Positions 36,314 to 45,682 of a DNA stretch of 64,000 nt are shown one piece after another. The notes beneath the pieces are model-generated. The model made no database searches. It worked only from the letters and a program-made list of their open reading frames with translations, and was not told the origin of the DNA. This stretch comes from Coprothermobacter proteolyticus DSM 5265 (lineage in GTDB: Bacteria > Coprothermobacterota > Coprothermobacteria > Coprothermobacterales > Coprothermobacteraceae), in NCBI RefSeq assembly GCF_000020945.1, contig NC_011295.1, forward strand, positions 620,001 through 684,000. Reading direction: 5' to 3'. The number at the start of each line of letters is the position of its first letter. Within the stretch, counting starts at the first letter, position 1. Made by a program: the position numbers and the translations under genes.

Positions 36314-37302
36314 AAAAAGTGCTCATGGTAGGATACTGGGGCGGTTTCAATGTAGGTGATGAAGGTTTCTTAGAAATAGTGTTGCCCAGACTGAAGCACA
36401 AAGCTCATATAACGGTTGCATCTAAGAATCCTGAGAACACCACGAAGAGCTTCAATGTGAGATCTGTAAAGGCTGAACCACTTACATTAGTTCGAGAATT
36501 GCTTAGAAATGACATTGTTTTAGAGGGTCCAGGAGGCTTATTCCAAGACGCTACCAGTTTTAAAAGTTTGTTTTATTATTTTCTGCCTCCGTTTTTGGGC
36601 AAACTTTTCGGTAAAAAGGTCTATCTCTATGGCATTGGCATAGGTCCCATAAATCGAAGCATAAGTGAAAGGCTTACCTTAAAAGCATTTCGCATGGCGG
36701 ACGGTAAGTACGTTAGGGACGCGTATTCGTATGATTGGTTGCAGAGTCGTGGAGTGTCTTGCGATTTGGCTGCAGATGTAGTTTTTACGGTGGCAGGTGA
36801 ACATTATTATGGATATAACCCAATGTTTGATTCAGTTCTTTATATTCCGAGTCACAAATGGGAAAACTTGGACGTAGACCAAGTAGATGGTAACATGGTC
36901 ATATTCTTCCCTGGTAAAGATCTGCCAATGACAGCTGCAGCACGTGGCACCTACATAGATGGCTTAGAGCTGGGCGTATTGGAAATTGTGAGCTTATTTA
37001 AGCAATACAAAGGAGCCGTAGTAGGCAGGCTTCATGCGGGCATACTGGCCACCATTGCAGGCCTTCCTTTTGTTGCCATACCCTATGACGTAAAGTTGAC
37101 CGAATATGCAAGAGAATTAGCTGCGACCTTAGGTGTACCTCAGGATGCTTTATTAGCAAAGAATATAACAGAGGCAAAAGCGAAACTGGCCGCGCTACTC
37201 AAGGACTCTGAGAAAATCAGCAATGAATTGGTGCGTTTTTCCATTGAACAAAAGAAAAGAGCCGAGGAAATGATGGCTGAAATTGAGAGGGCCGTGGAAT
37301 GA
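36310..37302 (+). CDS. csaB: Polysaccharide pyruvyl transferase CsaB
   Basis: Adds ketal-linked pyruvate to secondary cell-wall polymers; pyruvylated ManNAc is the ligand of SLH-domain S-layer proteins. The N-terminus VGYWGGFNVGDEGFLE matches the family signature, and VVGRLHAGILATIAGLPFVAI is the second conserved block. 330 residues. The ATG at 36310 overlaps the previous stop; upstream in-frame codons would begin inside a GGAGGA stretch. It completes a tagO-like/wecB/csaB set. The lipid-linked acceptor transferases are not in the window. Confidence 0.88.
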   Translation: MKKVLMVGYWGGFNVGDEGFLEIVLPRLKHKAHITVASKNPENTTKSFNVRSVKAEPLTLVRELLRNDIVLEGPGGLFQDATSFKSLFYYFLPPFLGKLFGKKVYLYGIGIGPINRSISERLTLKAFRMADGKYVRDAYSYDWLQSRGVSCDLAADVVFTVAGEHYYGYNPMFDSVLYIPSHKWENLDVDQVDGNMVIFFPGKDLPMTAAARGTYIDGLELGVLEIVSLFKQYKGAVVGRLHAGILATIAGLPFVAIPYDVKLTEYARELAATLGVPQDALLAKNITEAKAKLAALLKDSEKISNELVRFSIEQKKRAEEMMAEIERAVE

Positions 37303-38411
37303 AAAAGGTCATTTTAGTCGATAGCAATTCCCTGCTTTACAGATCTTACTACGCTTTGCCCAATCTTAGTACAAAGGATGGATTCCCAACTGGCGGGATC
37401 TATGGTTTTTTGCGCATTGTGTCAAAACTACTCACTGAAGCTCACAGCCATTTTATCATTGTGGGCGACGCCAAAGGGGTCTTGGCTCGCAGCTTGGTTT
37501 TTAAAGAATACAAGACCAATAGACCGAAGGCTCCTGATGAGCTTTCACTGCAAAGAGAAAAGTTACCTGACATATTGGGCGCACTCTCTTTACCATACAT
37601 TGTGTATGAAGGGAAAGAAGCTGATGATACCATCTCCGCACTGACGCACTTTTTCGAGCGGTGGGGTTTTCAAGTGGAAATCTATACTTCAGACACTGAT
37701 ATGATGCAGTTAATCTCTCAAAATACAACTGTGGTTACGTTTAAGAAGGGTATTACACAAGTAAAGCGTTACGATTATTCCACGTTTGTTGAAGAGTTCG
37801 GATTTACTCCAGAACGCTTTGTGGACTACAAATCTTTGGTGGGAGACAGTGCTGATAATATACCTGGGGTAAATGGAATCGGACCTAAGACAGCCAGTAG
37901 CTTGATAAAGGACTTTAGTAGAGAGGAACTACTTAGCAAATTTGGTACCGTGCTTGAAAGAAATTTGCAGCTAATCACTTTGGAGGATTTTCCTATACCG
38001 TATAGCGTTCTACTATTAAGGGTCAAGCCTTCTGCTGAGTTGAAGGTTCTTGAAGAGTTTGAATTCAACTCCTTAATTACGCCCTTCTTGAAGGTTCTAG
38101 GTACCCGAAAAGTACAGGTGAGTTTGTTCGGTCTTGAAGACATAGACAGGTTGCCCTGGCAATGCCTTTCTGATCCTACTGCTGTGGAAGAACCTTTTCC
38201 CTTCGCCTTCGTAGAAGGAGAAGACCCTATTAGAAGCGCTAATATGCTCTACGCTCAAAGGTTTTTGAAGAGGAATGATCTCGGGGAATCTCCGATAAAA
38301 GTTTTTCTAGATGGCGAAGTAAGAGATATTGCTGTCGATGAAGTTTTAGCTCTGTTGAACGCCGCTACCAATGTAAGCTTAGAAGGTGATCTTTTACGGC
38401 TGGAGCAATAG
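37299..38411 (+). CDS. 5'-3' exonuclease (PolA N-terminal domain without polymerase)
   Basis: 370 residues. Residues 1-290 are the flap/5' nuclease domain of DNA polymerase I: VDSNSLLYRSYYAL, EADDTISALTHFF, TSDTDMMQLI and VGDSADNIPGVNGIGPKTA (helix-hairpin-helix). The last 80 residues (FPFAFVEGEDPIRSANML onward) look like the start of the 3'-5' exonuclease-like domain of PolA, but the frame then ends and coaE follows within 6 bases. No polymerase domain is encoded in this window. It would remove RNA primers; a separate polymerase may lie elsewhere. Confidence 0.85.
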   Translation: MKKVILVDSNSLLYRSYYALPNLSTKDGFPTGGIYGFLRIVSKLLTEAHSHFIIVGDAKGVLARSLVFKEYKTNRPKAPDELSLQREKLPDILGALSLPYIVYEGKEADDTISALTHFFERWGFQVEIYTSDTDMMQLISQNTTVVTFKKGITQVKRYDYSTFVEEFGFTPERFVDYKSLVGDSADNIPGVNGIGPKTASSLIKDFSREELLSKFGTVLERNLQLITLEDFPIPYSVLLLRVKPSAELKVLEEFEFNSLITPFLKVLGTRKVQVSLFGLEDIDRLPWQCLSDPTAVEEPFPFAFVEGEDPIRSANMLYAQRFLKRNDLGESPIKVFLDGEVRDIAVDEVLALLNAATNVSLEGDLLRLEQ

Positions 38412-38416
38412 TTACG

Positions 38417-38971
38417 TTGGGCATTGGTGGTTGGATTGGTGTTGGCAAGAGCACTATTTGTTCCTTCTTTAAGGAAGAACTGTGTGCAGATGTGTTAAGT
38501 TTGGACTCTATAAGCCATGAGCTCTATGAAGTACCCGAGGTTTCTTCGGCTTTGAGAAACGCTTTTGGGACGTCGGTGCGTAGTGAAATTGCCATGAAGC
38601 TAACAGAAGATCCTTCTTTATGGGAGGATTTGGACAACATTTTTAAACCTTATCTTATCAAGGAAACGTTAAGACGGCACCAAACATCTGCTTCATCTTT
38701 ACGTATCATTGAGGGTAGTTTGGTGCTAAAACTGGGTTTACAAGAAATATGTAATTTAGTAGCTTGGGTAACTTTCCACCCGCTGGAAGAGGCTATTAAA
38801 CGTAGCTCCATACGAATGGGTAAACCTTTTTCTTATTCTTTAAGCATTTTGCAGAGGCAAATTGAAACAAACATTTTTGATCCTTCAAAAGTAGATGTAC
38901 TCTTGGTGGGGAGTTCGGAGAAAAACTCCAGGAAGCTGTATGAAGAGCTCAGAACGCATCTGCACTTATGA
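38417..38971 (+). CDS. coaE: Dephospho-CoA kinase
   Basis: Last step of CoA synthesis. The P-loop is GWIGVGKST, divergent from the usual GGIGSGKST. The start is uncertain: TTG 38417 (GGAG 11 bases upstream) would leave a very short first strand, whereas the frame continues upstream as IVTL from an ATA at 38408 that overlaps the preceding TAG. 185 residues from the TTG. The rest is recognisable (LSLDSISHELYE, EGSLVLKLGL, SSIRMGKPFS) but diverged. Gene order polA-coaE is common in Firmicutes. Confidence 0.82.
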   Translation: MGIGGWIGVGKSTICSFFKEELCADVLSLDSISHELYEVPEVSSALRNAFGTSVRSEIAMKLTEDPSLWEDLDNIFKPYLIKETLRRHQTSASSLRIIEGSLVLKLGLQEICNLVAWVTFHPLEEAIKRSSIRMGKPFSYSLSILQRQIETNIFDPSKVDVLLVGSSEKNSRKLYEELRTHLHL

Positions 38972-39443
38972 GTTACCTTTTGGCCTATGGCTCCTTCTAC
39001 TTACTGATGAGGAGCGTTTAGTTCGTACGTGGTTGCAGGACAGTAAACCTAACGCTGAGGAAATTCGCAGTGGCGTATTAAAGGATTTTTTGGATAAGTA
39101 TTCTTCTGGCCTATGGGAACCCTCATTTGTTCTGAACTTGGTTGACTGGAACATGTTCACAGAGAAACGAGCTGAGGTGTACCGCACTTTAACCACCGCA
39201 GTTCCTATGGGGAGCACTATTACCTACGGACGTTTGGGAAACATTTGCAACTGTTCTCCTCGAGCTGTTGGATCTTACATGAGAACGAACAAGTTTCCCA
39301 TAATCATACCTTGTCATCGAGTAGTGGGACAAAAAAGCTTGGGTGGATACTCACCTGAGGTACAATGGAAGAGGGTCATATTGGAGTGGGAATTAAATAA
39401 TGCAAAAAGTAATAGTGGTAACCGGACTTTCTGGAGCTGGTAA
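38940..39443 (+). CDS. ogt: Methylated-DNA-protein cysteine methyltransferase
   Basis: Suicidal repair protein that takes the alkyl group off O6-alkylguanine. The acceptor Cys125 sits in IIIPCHRVVG; the upstream helix-turn-helix reads GRLGNICNCSPRAVGSYMRTN with the arginine finger. 167 residues. Start ATG 38940 follows CAGGAAG; the frame is open farther up but would fall inside coaE. Overlaps: 32 bases with coaE and 44 bases with rapZ. Active-site Cys present, so this is not an ATL-type pseudo-enzyme. Confidence 0.92.
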   Translation: MKSSERICTYELPFGLWLLLLTDEERLVRTWLQDSKPNAEEIRSGVLKDFLDKYSSGLWEPSFVLNLVDWNMFTEKRAEVYRTLTTAVPMGSTITYGRLGNICNCSPRAVGSYMRTNKFPIIIPCHRVVGQKSLGGYSPEVQWKRVILEWELNNAKSNSGNRTFWSW

Positions 39444-40269
39444 ATCTACAGTTTCTAAGGCGTTAGAAGACTTAGGCTACGTAGTAGTGGATAACGTGCC
39501 TGTGGATTTGCTACACAATCTGCTGGAGCTTTACGAGGCAAAGAATCAAGAGCAGTTAGTGGCTGTGGTTGTTGACAGTCGTAGTTTGCGACACCAAGGA
39601 GAGGTTTCGAAGTTTGTTGCTGATCTGAAAGACTTAAAGAATAGGATGCCATTAGATGTCATTTTCTTGGAAGCTAGTACCGATACGTTGCTTTCCAGAT
39701 TTAACTTAACTAGACACTTGCACCCGTTGGTTCATGCCACAGGTAGTCGTATAGCGCTCATAGAAGCTATTGAAAGGGAAAAAGAGCTTATGTCGGAACT
39801 TCGTGACGTGAGCGATGTAGTTTTGGACACGACAGGGATGAAAGAACGGGATTTGGTTTATCAGGTTGAGAACTTCATAGGGAAAGACAGGGGACCAGAG
39901 TTTTACTTAATCAGTTTTAGTTATCAACGAGGACTTCCTACTAACGCTGACATGATTTATGACGCAAGGGTATTTCAAAACCCCTATTATGTGGATGAAC
40001 TTAGAACATTAACTGGTCTTGATGACTCTGTTGCTGAATATGTTAGGGCAGACCATAACTACGGGCGTTTTTTAGACCTTTGGGTTGAACTAGCTGAAAG
40101 AAGTTACAATGAACACATAAAAATGGGTAAACCCTATTTGGTTATAGGTGTGGGCTGCACTGGAGGACAACACCGAAGTGTTTTGGTGGTTAGGGACTTG
40201 AGCGACCAGCTTACAAAAAATGGCCACAAGGTCATCACGTGGCACCGCGAGTTAGGTAGTGTCAATTAG
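39400..40269 (+). CDS. rapZ: RapZ/YvcJ nucleotide-binding protein
   Basis: P-loop protein (GLSGAGKST near residue 9) of the RapZ family. In Proteobacteria it is an RNase E adaptor that controls glmS through small RNAs; in Bacillus (YvcJ) it influences competence. The C-terminal domain has SFSYQRGLPTNADMIYDARVFQNP and GCTGGQHRSV. 289 residues. In Firmicutes the order is rapZ-yvcK-whiA; here yvcK is missing and whiA overlaps rapZ by 11 bases. The start lies 44 bases inside ogt. Confidence 0.93.
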   Translation: MQKVIVVTGLSGAGKSTVSKALEDLGYVVVDNVPVDLLHNLLELYEAKNQEQLVAVVVDSRSLRHQGEVSKFVADLKDLKNRMPLDVIFLEASTDTLLSRFNLTRHLHPLVHATGSRIALIEAIEREKELMSELRDVSDVVLDTTGMKERDLVYQVENFIGKDRGPEFYLISFSYQRGLPTNADMIYDARVFQNPYYVDELRTLTGLDDSVAEYVRADHNYGRFLDLWVELAERSYNEHIKMGKPYLVIGVGCTGGQHRSVLVVRDLSDQLTKNGHKVITWHRELGSVN

Positions 40270-41089
40270 TGAAAATTTCTGGAACGAAATCTCTACTTTA
40301 GAAATTACTGACCCATTGTCCGAATTAACAGGTTTTTTGTTGGGTTCAGGGGAAATAGACTTTCAGGGTAATGTATTCGTAAGTTTTAGGCGGGCACAGC
40401 CTGTGAGAAGAGCTATTGAGATTATGGAAATGTTACAGGGCACATATGAAGTTCAGTTTCATAGAAGACGGTCCACCTCTTCACGCCAAACTTATGTGGT
40501 AAAAAGTCATCTTCCTAAAGAAGTTTTTGGCTCAGTTTCTTGTTTGGTCACTGGTAATCTTAACTGGCATGTCATAAGGGGCATAATGTTAAGTACTGGT
40601 TATCTGTCCGATCTTAACCCGTGGTACCACGCTACTTTGGATGTGGAAGTCCTTGAACAGGCTCGAAGGGTGGAACAATGGCTTTCGAAACGTGTGGGAA
40701 GAGTTTATCTCCTTACTAAACAGAGTACTAACACTATTCATTTGAGATCTTTTGAAGCGCTTTACAGGTTTGTTGACGGCTTAGGTGCTGTGAAAACCAG
40801 AGAAGAGATATATGCACACCATTTTATGCGGGAGAAGAAAATCTCGGCTCAACGGTTGGCGAACTGCGACAACGCTAACCTGAAACGTCAAGTAACAAAG
40901 TATGAATACCACAAGAAGCTCTTTGAAACCGGTGATTTGACCAAGCTCACTGACGTTGAGTTTTCTATTCTGAAGCTTCGTGCTGAACACCCAGAATTCT
41001 CCTATGGAGACATTGCTGAAAAGCTTGGTGTGTCCAAGAGCAAAGTGGCTCGAACCTTAAGGAAGATTGAGGAAAAGCTAAGTGGCTAG
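40259..41089 (+). CDS. whiA: WhiA-type DNA-binding protein
   Basis: WhiA joins a degenerate LAGLIDADG homing-endonuclease domain (about 15-170, with ELTGFLLGSGEI and LSTGYL) to a C-terminal helix-turn-helix (FSYGDIAEKLGVSKSKVARTLRKIEEKL, about 245-273). In actinomycetes it controls sporulation septation; in Bacillus it affects cell division and chromosome segregation. 276 residues. GTG 40259 overlaps rapZ; the stop overlaps rpoN by 8 bases. No good Shine-Dalgarno is seen. Confidence 0.9.
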   Translation: MSISENFWNEISTLEITDPLSELTGFLLGSGEIDFQGNVFVSFRRAQPVRRAIEIMEMLQGTYEVQFHRRRSTSSRQTYVVKSHLPKEVFGSVSCLVTGNLNWHVIRGIMLSTGYLSDLNPWYHATLDVEVLEQARRVEQWLSKRVGRVYLLTKQSTNTIHLRSFEALYRFVDGLGAVKTREEIYAHHFMREKKISAQRLANCDNANLKRQVTKYEYHKKLFETGDLTKLTDVEFSILKLRAEHPEFSYGDIAEKLGVSKSKVARTLRKIEEKLSG

Positions 41090-42080
41090 TAGGGGTAAGG
41101 GAAAGCAGAAGCCAAAGGCGAAACAACGTCTCACTTTGAAAGGGAAACAAACGCTCAGGCCTTACCTTTCCGAGGGACTTGAACTTCCTTTTACGGAATT
41201 CTTAGTACGTTATGGTGACTTTGGTCCCGAAGAGTTAGTTGAGGAGAATATTTCTTCAAGACAGGGTGAGACAATCGATTGGGATATGGTAGAAGCACAA
41301 GTTGACATGCTATTTGATGACGAAGAACTCAACATCGCAAATGAATTACTCGGTTCGCTGGATCACCTCGGTTACCTAGGCATTGACCTAAGCGACCTAG
41401 CTAAGCAGCTTAAAGTGAACGAAGAATATGTAGATCAGGTTAGAAAGAAACTGATGAGAGAAGTAGAGCCATTTGGACTCGGTTCAGTAAGCCAACGAGA
41501 ATTTAAGCAACTGCTAAAGGAGTTGAACCTGGATTCGCGTGATCATCCTATCGACTTACCAGAGGAGCGACTTAGAGTTACTACTCCTGATTTTGCTTTA
41601 GAACTTGTTGATGGCAAGCTCGAAGTTAATGTTAGTGAAAAATATGAATATCTCATACAGAATACACAAGGTATTCCCAGAATGGTTGCTGAATACAGAA
41701 AAGACTTAATAATGAGGCTTGCTAACTTCCTTGTGCAGCATTGCGGAGAGAAGATTCTTGAGCATAAACCTTGCTTTGTGACACTTGATCATGCGGCTCA
41801 AGAGCTAGGGGTTTCCAAATCCACAGTATCGCGTTTAGTGAGAAGTAAGGCATTTACTTTTGGAGGCAGAGTCTATCCCGTGGAACACTTCTTTGGCAGA
41901 AGTGTGAAGGGCGTACCACAGGAAGAACTCATGCTGGAAATAATTGACATATTAAAATCAATGCCCACTGCTACTGATGCACAGGTGTCCCAACTTCTAA
42001 GGCTTCGTAGAGGATGGAAGTTTTCTCGGCGTACGGTGAATAAATACAGACACATGGTTGCGGAATATTTACAGGATTAA
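41082..42080 (+). CDS. rpoN: RNA polymerase sigma-54 factor, short form
   Basis: Alternative sigma factor that needs an AAA+ activator. The C-terminal RpoN box is SRRTVNKYR (about 318-326) and a helix-turn-helix lies at about 230-265 (AAQELGVSKSTVSRLVRS). At 332 residues it is 100 or more shorter than usual. The N-terminal Region I is not the Gln/Leu-rich activator-response region but a Lys-rich start followed by a degenerate version (LRPYLSEGLELPFTEFLV). No -24/-12 (GG-N10-GC) promoter was noticed here. rpoN upstream of gap is known in Firmicutes, where cggR usually lies between. Confidence 0.88.
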   Translation: MASRGKGKQKPKAKQRLTLKGKQTLRPYLSEGLELPFTEFLVRYGDFGPEELVEENISSRQGETIDWDMVEAQVDMLFDDEELNIANELLGSLDHLGYLGIDLSDLAKQLKVNEEYVDQVRKKLMREVEPFGLGSVSQREFKQLLKELNLDSRDHPIDLPEERLRVTTPDFALELVDGKLEVNVSEKYEYLIQNTQGIPRMVAEYRKDLIMRLANFLVQHCGEKILEHKPCFVTLDHAAQELGVSKSTVSRLVRSKAFTFGGRVYPVEHFFGRSVKGVPQEELMLEIIDILKSMPTATDAQVSQLLRLRRGWKFSRRTVNKYRHMVAEYLQD

Positions 42081-42103
42081 AAAGAAGAATCGCATAAAAG
42101 TAG

Positions 42104-43167
<1,064 letters not shown>

Positions 43168-43168
43168 G

Positions 43169-44350
43169 ATGAAGCTAAGAAGCATCCGAGATGCAGAGGT
43201 CAGAAATAAGCGCGTCATTGTTCGAGTGGACTTCAATGTACCTTTGGATGCCGAAGGCAACGTGGTAGATGATTTCCGCATAAGAGCGGCTTTGCCTACC
43301 ATTGAATATCTTGTGGAAAATGGAGCAAAAGTCATCCTCATTTCGCACTTAGGCAGACCTAAAGGAAAAAGAGATAAGAAATACAGCTTGGTGGGTGTTG
43401 CAAAAAGACTTGCTGAGCTTCTTCACAAAGAGATTCTTTTTGCTCCTGACGTGGTAGGCGAGGAAGTTGAATTGGCTGTGAACGGCTTAAGATCTGGCGA
43501 TATTCTGCTCTGCGAGAATGTAAGATTCCACGAAGAAGAAGAAAAGAACGATGCTGAGTTTGCAAAGAATATAGCAAGCTTGGGTGAGATTTTCGTAAAC
43601 GATGCCTTCTCAGCTAGCCACCGTGCTCATGCCACTGTAGAAGGCATAACTAAGTTCCTTCCATCCTATGCGGGCTTTCTCATGGAAAAAGAAGTTAACT
43701 ATTTATCCATGCTTACAGAGAATCCCCAGCGGCCCTACTACCTCGTGCTAGGAGGTGCGAAAGTAAGCGACAAAGTGGCACTTTTGCAGAATCTATTACC
43801 GAAAGTTGACGGTATGGTCATAGGTGGAGCCATGGTATTCACTTTCTGGAAAGCTCAAGGAAAGGAAATTGGCAAATCGATAGTGGAAGATGATTTGGTC
43901 GGATTCGCCAAGGAACTATTGGAGCAGGCTACTACTCAGAACAAAGAAATAGTCCTTGCGAAAGACTTTGTGGTCGCTGATGAAAACAAAGAACACGTGG
44001 AAATTAAAGCCATTAGCGATTTCGGGCCAGCTGATATCGGCTACGACATAGGTCCTGAAAGCATCAAAGAGTTTAAGAATGCATTGGTCAAAGCCAGAAC
44101 AGTCTTTTGGAACGGCCCTTTGGGGCTTTTTGAGGACGCAAAGTTTGCTGAGGGTACAAAGCAAGTAGGCGCATTCCTTGCAGATTTCCCTGGTACCGTG
44201 GTAGTGGGCGGTGGAGATACTGCCAATGCTGTTAGGGAGATGGAGCTTTTCGAGAAATTCGCTCATGTGAGCACTGGTGGAGGAGCATCATTGGAATTCC
44301 TTGAAGGAAAAGTGCTCCCCGGTATTGCGCCACTTGTAGTGGAGGGTTGA
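43169..44350 (+). CDS. pgk: Phosphoglycerate kinase
   Basis: Makes ATP from 1,3-bisphosphoglycerate. N-terminal RVDFNVPLD and SHLGRPKGKR bind the sugar phosphate, and the C-terminal domain shows VVVGGGDTANAV and STGGGASLEFLEG. 393 residues. ATG 43169 is one base after the gap stop and 8 after AGAGG. A fused pgk-tpiA form, as in Thermotoga, is not present: tpiA is a separate frame. Confidence 0.97.
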   Translation: MKLRSIRDAEVRNKRVIVRVDFNVPLDAEGNVVDDFRIRAALPTIEYLVENGAKVILISHLGRPKGKRDKKYSLVGVAKRLAELLHKEILFAPDVVGEEVELAVNGLRSGDILLCENVRFHEEEEKNDAEFAKNIASLGEIFVNDAFSASHRAHATVEGITKFLPSYAGFLMEKEVNYLSMLTENPQRPYYLVLGGAKVSDKVALLQNLLPKVDGMVIGGAMVFTFWKAQGKEIGKSIVEDDLVGFAKELLEQATTQNKEIVLAKDFVVADENKEHVEIKAISDFGPADIGYDIGPESIKEFKNALVKARTVFWNGPLGLFEDAKFAEGTKQVGAFLADFPGTVVVGGGDTANAVREMELFEKFAHVSTGGGASLEFLEGKVLPGIAPLVVEG

Positions 44351-44355
44351 TCACT

Positions 44356-45075
44356 TTGAGATACGTTTTTGGCAACTGGAAGATGAACGGTACCTTGGCT
44401 TTTGCCGAGGAGTACGTAAACAAACTTTTGGGAGAAGTGCGGCCTGCGTCAGTGCAGGTCGCACTCTTTCCTCCTTTTACTGCTCTAAGCAGTTTTCAAT
44501 ATCTTGTTAAAGATAGCTTTTTGAAATTCGGTGCTCAAAACATGTATTACGAGGATTCCGGCGCCTTCACAGGAGAAGTGTCACCTGTTATGTTAAAGGA
44601 GATTGGTGTGGACTATGTACTCATCGGTCACTCCGAGAGGCGTCACATTTTTCTTGAGAATGATGAGATGCTAATGAAGAAAGTTGAAGCAGCTCACAGG
44701 CATGATATACCGGTAGTGTTTTGCGTCGGCGAAACACTTGAGGAAAGGCGCACTGGAGCCACTAAAGATGTTTTGAAGCGTCAACTTATCTTGGTACAGG
44801 ACATTCTAAGCAGAGGAGACATTGTTGCCTATGAGCCTGTATGGGCCATAGGAACGGGCGTGACCCCGACCATGGACGAAATTAGGGAAAGTATCTCCTG
44901 GGTGAAGGAATTATTAAAAGCAGACTTACCTGTTCTTTACGGGGGCAGTGTTAACAAAGGCAATGCTGTTGATATTTCCGAAGTGTCTGGGGTGGATGGA
45001 GTTTTGGTAGGTGGAGCTAGCCTAAAAGTTGAAGAATTTGCTATTATAATAAAAGCGTTCGACCAGAATATTTAG
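44356..45075 (+). CDS. tpiA: Triosephosphate isomerase
   Basis: Interconverts dihydroxyacetone phosphate and glyceraldehyde-3-phosphate. Catalytic residues: Lys in FGNWKMNG, His in IGHSERR and Glu in AYEPVWAIGTG. 239 residues. Start TTG 44356 has GGAGGG 9 bases upstream; TTG 44347 abuts that site. It comes 5 bases after the pgk stop. Confidence 0.96.
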   Translation: MRYVFGNWKMNGTLAFAEEYVNKLLGEVRPASVQVALFPPFTALSSFQYLVKDSFLKFGAQNMYYEDSGAFTGEVSPVMLKEIGVDYVLIGHSERRHIFLENDEMLMKKVEAAHRHDIPVVFCVGETLEERRTGATKDVLKRQLILVQDILSRGDIVAYEPVWAIGTGVTPTMDEIRESISWVKELLKADLPVLYGGSVNKGNAVDISEVSGVDGVLVGGASLKVEEFAIIIKAFDQNI

Positions 45076-45093
45076 CTGCGAGGTGTTTAGCTG

Positions 45094-45312
45094 ATGAAAC
45101 AAGTGATCATGATTGTGTTAGGAATAGTGTCCTTTGTGCTTTTGCTGCTTATAACCCTACAAGAGCCAAAGGAGGAAGGTTTGGGAGCAATTGGTGGCTC
45201 TGCCTCAATGTTTCACGGTGCTTCACCAAGAAGTAAGTTGTTCGACAAACTTATCATAGGTTTTGGTGTTGCCTATGTGCTGCTAGTTATTTTAGCGGTA
45301 GTGCTAAAATAG
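45094..45312 (+). CDS. secG: Preprotein translocase subunit SecG
   Basis: Small subunit of the SecYEG channel. 72 residues with two membrane helices (about 4-22 and 50-70) separated by the loop LQEPKEEGLGAIGG. Closely follows tpiA by 18 bases, the usual Firmicutes association. The 105 bases to the rpsO ATG contain no confident promoter or terminator (a TTGTCA at 45316 has no matching -10), so rpsO may be read from the gap promoter or an unrecognised one. Confidence 0.92.
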   Translation: MKQVIMIVLGIVSFVLLLLITLQEPKEEGLGAIGGSASMFHGASPRSKLFDKLIIGFGVAYVLLVILAVVLK

Positions 45313-45417
45313 TAGTTGTCAGCAATATGTAACTGGCGAAGCATCAACAAAAAAGAAGTTAATAGCACGCTTGTTTAGTCATGCTGGCTAGGCAATGCGC
45401 AAGTAGGAGGTATGGAA

Positions 45418-45681
45418 ATGGATAAAGAGATTAAGCGTAAAATTATTGAAGAGTATGCAACGCATTCTGGAGACACCGGATCACCTGAAGTGCAGGTGGC
45501 ATTGCTTACGTACAGGATTCAAAACCTGACAGAGCACTTGAAGAAAAACCCGAAGGATGTGCATTCCAGAAGAGGTCTAATTCTCATGGTAAGTAAACGT
45601 AGAAAGTTGCTTAACTACCTAAAAGAGAAGTCTCCAGAACGTTACCAGACTTTGATTCAGCGCTTAGGGTTGAGACGTTAG
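45418..45681 (+). CDS. rpsO: 30S ribosomal protein S15
   Basis: Binds 16S rRNA central domain early in assembly. 87 residues with [19 protein letters not shown] and the C-terminal [21 protein letters not shown]. Start ATG 45418 is 7 bases after AGGAGGT; the ATG at 45412 is only one base away from it. rpsO-pnp adjacency is nearly universal and both are often autoregulated, but no specific leader structure was proven here. Confidence 0.97.
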
Positions 45682-45682
45682 T

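Noticed and set aside
45313-45417. Promoter for rpsO
   Set aside because: A TTGTCA hexamer exists but no -10 box follows at 16-18 bases, and no other pair was convincing.
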